Below are positions 6,510 to 9,181 of a stretch of 9,181 nucleotides of DNA, in pieces. The notes beneath the pieces are model-generated. The model was not told the DNA's origin. It did no database searches and worked only from the letters and a program-made list of their open reading frames with translations. The stretch covers positions 1 to 9,181 of the forward strand of contig DAOWNO010000057.1 of NCBI GenBank assembly GCA_030642525.1, given 5' to 3'. Numbering within the stretch: the first letter of the stretch is position 1; each line of letters starts with the position of its first letter. The position numbers were made by a program, and so were the translations under genes. The stretch comes from Candidatus Aegiribacteria sp. Its GTDB lineage: Bacteria > Fermentibacterota > Fermentibacteria > Fermentibacterales > JCC-6.

Positions 6510-6812
6510 ATGCCTACTTTCGTATTGATGACTCGACATCATCCAAGCAGTCTGCACAACGCTGAAAACAGAAAGAAAATGGGAAAGACCTGGCTGAAAA
6601 AAGTCCGGGAAACCTGCCCGGATATCAAGTGGATTGCGCACTACGCCATACTGGGCCCCTATGACTTCATGGATATCTACGAAGCTCCGGACGTGGAGAC
6701 TGCTCACAAAGTTTCTCTTATTTCCAGAGCTGAAGGAGCGCTGGAAGCGGAGAGCTGGCAGGCTCTGCATTACGATAAGTTCCTCGAAATTCTGAACGTA
6801 ATAGAGGACTGA
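6510..6812 (+). CDS. GYD-domain protein
   Basis: This 100-residue cytoplasmic protein fits the GYD family (a dimeric alpha/beta barrel-like fold, function unknown). It has the family's N-terminal PTFVLMTRHHPSSLHN (2-17), a helix with MGKTWLKKVRE, the central HYAILGPYDFMDIYEAPDVE (from about 44) that holds the name motif in the form GPYDF, and a final strand before the C-terminal helix YDKFLEILNVIE. The start at 6510 has GGAGGTG (6498-6504) 5 nt upstream. The ATG at 6483 is in frame but would place the ribosome site inside the gene. It sits between the purine permease and the P-loop gene on the same strand. This suggests a shared transcript but says nothing firm about function. Confidence 0.85.
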   Translation: MPTFVLMTRHHPSSLHNAENRKKMGKTWLKKVRETCPDIKWIAHYAILGPYDFMDIYEAPDVETAHKVSLISRAEGALEAESWQALHYDKFLEILNVIED

Positions 6813-6863
6813 CAGAACTTATCTGTTAGATGTGTTTCAGTTCAAGCCCGGAAGGAAGTCTGG

Positions 6864-7334
6864 TTGGCAAAAGTATTTATTATGCGAGGGCTTCCTGGTG
6901 CGGGGAAGACCACCTGGATACGGAACAATATCCCGGATGCGTTCATATGTTCAGCCGATAACTATTTTCTTGATGAAGCGGGAATTTATAAATTTGACTG
7001 CCTGTTTATTTCTGAAGCACATGAATCCTGCCTGAAATGTTTTGCTGAAATCCTGATATCTCACAAAGATGAGACAGAAAATGAACACCTCGTCATTGTT
7101 GTTGACAACACCGCGATCAGAGCCTGGGAAATTTCACCCTATTACAACCTCGCAAAAGCTTACGGACACGATGTAAAAGTTGTGAGTATTAAATGTGATT
7201 CCGATCTGGCTCATTCACGGAATATTCATGGAGTTCCCCTGGAACGGGTCGAGAAAATGGATGAAGGTCTCATCGGTGAAACTCTGCCCTCATTCTGGAA
7301 TGTAGAGGTAGTTGAACAGGTAAGCGACGACTAA
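6864..7334 (+). CDS. P-loop kinase-like ATPase, N4BP2-like / polynucleotide kinase-like
   Basis: The 156-residue protein is a single small P-loop domain. Walker A is GLPGAGKT (9-16) right at the N-terminus. SADNYF (30-35), VVDNTAIRAWEISPYY (79-94) and RNIHGVPLERVEKM (119-132) are hallmarks of the NEDD4-binding-protein-2-like group, which is related to polynucleotide kinase 5'-kinase domains. ATP binding is secure. Phosphorylation of RNA, DNA or a small nucleotide is inference. The start is TTG at 6864, with AAGGA (6852-6856) 7 nt upstream. It gives MAKVFIMRGLPGAGK, the expected distance to Walker A, and no ATG fits. It follows the GYD gene by 51 bp and converges on the PEBP gene with 14 bp between stops. 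Confidence 0.85.
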   Translation: MAKVFIMRGLPGAGKTTWIRNNIPDAFICSADNYFLDEAGIYKFDCLFISEAHESCLKCFAEILISHKDETENEHLVIVVDNTAIRAWEISPYYNLAKAYGHDVKVVSIKCDSDLAHSRNIHGVPLERVEKMDEGLIGETLPSFWNVEVVEQVSDD

Positions 7335-7348
7335 CCTCAGAGTATTAC

Positions 7349-7816
7349 TTACTGCCGCGAGTACTCCCCCATGAATCTGACCTGCTGAATAATGTTGCCC
7401 TCAATGGCTTCTCTCAGTTCTTCCGCAGTCGCTCCAGGCGCAAGGTGAAGATGTCCTTCAAGAGCATACAGTGTAAAGAAATACCTGTGTTTACCTGAAG
7501 GAGGAGCAGGCCCCCTGTACCCGATGCTTCCCCATCCGTTGCTTCCCTGTATGGTCCCGTTCCCGAGTTCCGGGTCTGTGGGAATTCCTTCATCCAGTTC
7601 TCTCTGATCTCCGGGTATATTGTAAATCACCCAGTGAATCCAGTTTCCAACCGGCGCGTCCGGATCCTCACATATAAGGGCGAATGTCTCAACTTCGAAA
7701 TCACATACCCATTCCAGCGGAGGAGATATGTCTTCCCCGTCAACGGTATACAGAGCCGGGATGAGTTCTCCATTGCCAAATGCTGCACTCCAGAGAGAAA
7801 ATGCAACCATAATCAT
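7349..7816 (-). CDS. YbhB/YbcL family PEBP (Raf-kinase-inhibitor-like) protein
   Basis: The 155-residue protein is a complete bacterial phosphatidylethanolamine-binding-protein-fold member. It shows FGNGELIPALYTVDGEDISP (13-32), DPDAP (51-55), WIHWVIYNIP (59-68) and the RGPAPPSGKHRYFFTLYAL stretch (101-119) that together form the conserved anion-binding pocket. The N-terminus (MIMVAFSLWSAAFGNGE) is too short to be a signal peptide, so it should be cytoplasmic. Bacterial members have no settled biochemical role. GGAGGT lies 5 nt before the ATG at 7816; the second ATG two codons on would give a 10-nt spacing and is less likely. A promoter with an operator-like palindrome lies directly upstream, so the gene appears to be separately and perhaps negatively regulated. 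Confidence 0.93.
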   Translation of the reverse strand: MIMVAFSLWSAAFGNGELIPALYTVDGEDISPPLEWVCDFEVETFALICEDPDAPVGNWIHWVIYNIPGDQRELDEGIPTDPELGNGTIQGSNGWGSIGYRGPAPPSGKHRYFFTLYALEGHLHLAPGATAEELREAIEGNIIQQVRFMGEYSRQ

Positions 7817-7848
7817 TCTACACCTCCAAACATTTTAATTCAGGCTCC

Positions 7849-7878
7849 ATTATTATCAGTTAACTGATTTACGGTCAA
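7849..7878 (-). promoter_or_regulatory. sigma-70-type promoter of the PEBP gene
   Basis: On the minus strand TTGACC (7878-7873, 5/6 to consensus) is followed by an AT-rich -10 zone GATAATAAT. This can be read as GATAAT at 15 bp, TAATAA at 17 bp or AATAAT at 18 bp spacing. The predicted start of transcription near 7842 leaves a leader of about 25 nt that holds the GGAGGT ribosome site. Confidence 0.6.
7855..7868. promoter_or_regulatory. 14-bp perfect palindrome, putative operator in the PEBP promoter
   Basis: ATCAGTTAACTGAT is its own reverse complement. It fills the spacer between the -35 and -10 elements of the PEBP promoter and touches the -10. This is a classic position for a dimeric repressor to block polymerase. 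The binding protein is not encoded in the window. Confidence 0.5.
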
Positions 7879-7957
7879 GAGCAGTTCTCATCTGATAGAA
7901 TTTCATTAATATTACCTGCTGCCGGTATTCTATCCGAAAGACATTTCTTTTTTTGTG

Positions 7958-7967
7958 AAGGTGGTGA
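7958..7967 (+). promoter_or_regulatory. ribosome binding site deciding a non-AUG start of the methyltransferase
   Basis: AAGGTGGTGA differs by one base from the full anti-16S match AAGGAGGTGA. Its GGTGG core ends 6 nt before CTG at 7971 and 3 nt before ATT at 7968. It is 57 nt from the first ATG at 8022, too far to serve it. An in-frame TGA at 7965-7967 bars any start further upstream. Confidence 0.65.
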
Positions 7968-7970
7968 ATT

Positions 7971-9110
7971 CTGTTCGAATATCAAAAAACCGGGCGTTTC
8001 TTCGGACTTATTGCCGACGGTATGGAAGAACTGGGCAAGGAAGAACTCGTATCTTTCGGGGCAACCGACCCTAAACAGGCGTACCGCGGGATGTTCTTCG
8101 GAGCCGGCATGGAAACGCTCTACAGGATCAATTACCAATCAAAATTCTTTACAAGAATCCTTGCTCCACTGCTCACATTTGATTGTCATAGTGACAGATA
8201 TCTCTATAAAACAGCATCATCCATGGACTGGTCTCAGATTCTGTCACCGGAGAAGACATTTGCAATATTCGCCAATGTATCCGACTCAAACATCAAACAT
8301 TCGCAGTATGCTGCGCTCAAGCTCAAAGACGCGATTGCCGACTGGTTCATGGAAAGGGAGGGGCGCCGTCCCGACGTTGATACAAAAACTCCGGACGTCT
8401 GGCTGGGGCTCCGGGTCCATCGCAACAGGGCATCCATCCGTCTTGACACTTCAGGGGGCTCTCTTCATCGACGGGGATACCGGAAAAAATCCGTCGAAGC
8501 GCCCATGCAGGAAACTCTTGCGGCTGCAATCATACACCTTTCCGGCTGGGATGGGTCCACCAGGCTGATCGATCCAATGTGCGGGTCCGGAACTCTGCTC
8601 TGTGAGGCCTTGATGAATTACTGTCATATACCCGCAGGTTATCTACGCAGCAGATTCGGATTCGAATGCATGCCGGAATTCAGAAAGGAGCAATGGAAGG
8701 AAATCCGGCGGGGAATAAACTCCTTAATCAGGACACTTCCTGAAGGACTGATCCTTGGCAGCGATATTTCTCATGAAACGGTAACAGTTGCTTCAGGCAA
8801 CTGCTGTAAGCTTCCTTCAGGAAACAGGATTGAATTGAATACATCGCGATACCAGGATCTGAGTGATGTTTCAAACTCAACAATAATTACAAATCCTCCA
8901 TATGGATTGCGCCTTCAGAATCATGGGAACATGGGTGCTTTTATGAAAGAACTTGGTGACTTTCTAAAACAGAAATGCAAGGGTTCGATCGTTTACATCT
9001 ACTTTGGAAAACGAGATCTTATTAAAAAAATCGGTCTGAGAGCAACCTCGAAAAAACCTCTTAGAAACGGCAGGCTTGACGGACGTCTCGTTCGATACGA
9101 CCTGTACTAG
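7971..9110 (+). CDS. THUMP-domain class I SAM-dependent RNA methyltransferase (RlmL N-terminal-like)
   Basis: The protein (379 residues from the CTG) is a full-length member of the THUMP plus Rossmann methyltransferase family that includes RlmL/YpsC and Trm14/TrmN, which make N2-methylguanosine in 23S rRNA or tRNA. The N-terminus FEYQKTGRFFGLIADGMEEL is conserved in this group. A THUMP region follows to about 160, ending with DTSGGSLHRRGYRK. The methyltransferase part has SAM motif I DPMCGSGT (201-208), an acidic motif GSDIS (263-267), the catalytic motif TNPPYG (307-312) and a C-terminal KELGDFLKQKCKGS / YFGKRDLIKKIGLR segment. The target base cannot be decided from sequence. The first ATG, at 8022, would drop 17 residues including FEYQKTGRFF. 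The frame is open back to a TGA at 7965, and the only candidates there are ATT (7968) and CTG (7971). CTG best fits the ribosome site. A sequencing error hiding an ATG is the main alternative. Confidence 0.88.
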   Translation: MFEYQKTGRFFGLIADGMEELGKEELVSFGATDPKQAYRGMFFGAGMETLYRINYQSKFFTRILAPLLTFDCHSDRYLYKTASSMDWSQILSPEKTFAIFANVSDSNIKHSQYAALKLKDAIADWFMEREGRRPDVDTKTPDVWLGLRVHRNRASIRLDTSGGSLHRRGYRKKSVEAPMQETLAAAIIHLSGWDGSTRLIDPMCGSGTLLCEALMNYCHIPAGYLRSRFGFECMPEFRKEQWKEIRRGINSLIRTLPEGLILGSDISHETVTVASGNCCKLPSGNRIELNTSRYQDLSDVSNSTIITNPPYGLRLQNHGNMGAFMKELGDFLKQKCKGSIVYIYFGKRDLIKKIGLRATSKKPLRNGRLDGRLVRYDLY

Positions 9111-9181
9111 GAGCTTGTCCGATAATGTGCATTGAGCAGAAGGGGCTCGCAGCTGAGATAGAATACTCGGAGATTTGAGGA
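9111..9181. other. unassigned 3' end of window
   Basis: After the methyltransferase stop there is no recognisable gene or strong hairpin. A 17-codon frame (9125-9178, beginning MCIEQKGLAA) has AGGAG 11 nt upstream at 9109-9113, but it is too short and unsupported to call. A 4-bp GAGC/GCTC pairing is too weak for a terminator. Confidence 0.3.

Noticed and set aside
6444..6519. Ten-base repeat ATGCCTACTT at 6444-6453 and 6510-6519
   Set aside because: One 10-base match at this distance is expected by chance somewhere in a 9-kb window; no flanking similarity or target-site pattern supports a mobile or regulatory repeat.
7320..7352. GTAAG/CTTAC pairing between the convergent P-loop and PEBP genes as a terminator
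   Set aside because: Only five pairs around a loop of more than 20 nt, with no GC-rich stem or U-tract.
8011..8568. Plus-strand open frame of about 185 codons overlapping the methyltransferase
   Set aside because: It is a shifted-frame shadow of the THUMP methyltransferase; its translation is proline/serine-rich without domain motifs.
9125..9178. Seventeen-residue open frame after the methyltransferase
   Set aside because: It is too short, the ribosome site spacing is long (11 nt), and the peptide is not recognisable.

Overview
The window holds ten protein genes packed tightly on both strands of a moderate-GC bacterial chromosome. No tRNA, rRNA, CRISPR array, transposase or phage gene is visible. 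The gene set (an [FeFe]-hydrogenase maturase, nickel-pincer cofactor genes, a DUF1847 protein, a GYD protein and a THUMP methyltransferase of a type common in anaerobes) suggests an anaerobic, fermentative or syntrophic bacterium. The phylum cannot be fixed from this window; an uncultured lineage such as one near the FCB group or Fermentibacterota is only a guess.

Region 1 (1-3757) is metal-cofactor chemistry. Three minus-strand genes are tightly coupled: larC (nickel insertase of the nickel-pincer nucleotide cofactor), a membrane-anchored thioredoxin-fold protein without the redox cysteines, and hydE (radical SAM maturase of [FeFe]-hydrogenase), whose last few codons run off the left edge. 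larE, the sulfur transferase of the same nickel cofactor pathway, is read divergently from an 83-bp spacer next to larC. larA and larB are not in the window.

Region 2 (3738-4983) is a minus-strand pair, a two-span membrane protein with a bacterial PH domain followed by a cysteine-rich DUF1847 protein. It converges on larE with only 10 bp between stop codons, and a hairpin occupies that junction.

Region 3 (5143-7351) has three plus-strand genes: an NCS2/AzgA-type purine permease, a small GYD-domain protein and a P-loop kinase-like protein of the N4BP2-like type. They converge on a minus-strand PEBP (YbhB/YbcL) gene. The PEBP gene has a recognisable promoter with a perfect 14-bp palindrome between its -35 and -10 elements.

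Region 4 (7958-9181) is a THUMP-domain class I rRNA/tRNA methyltransferase. Its conserved N-terminus begins upstream of the first ATG, apparently at a CTG codon behind a strong ribosome binding site. The last 71 bases contain nothing convincing.

The most notable features are the larC/thioredoxin-like/hydE operon, the SxxS replacement of the thioredoxin CxxC, the apparent CTG start and the PEBP operator-like palindrome.
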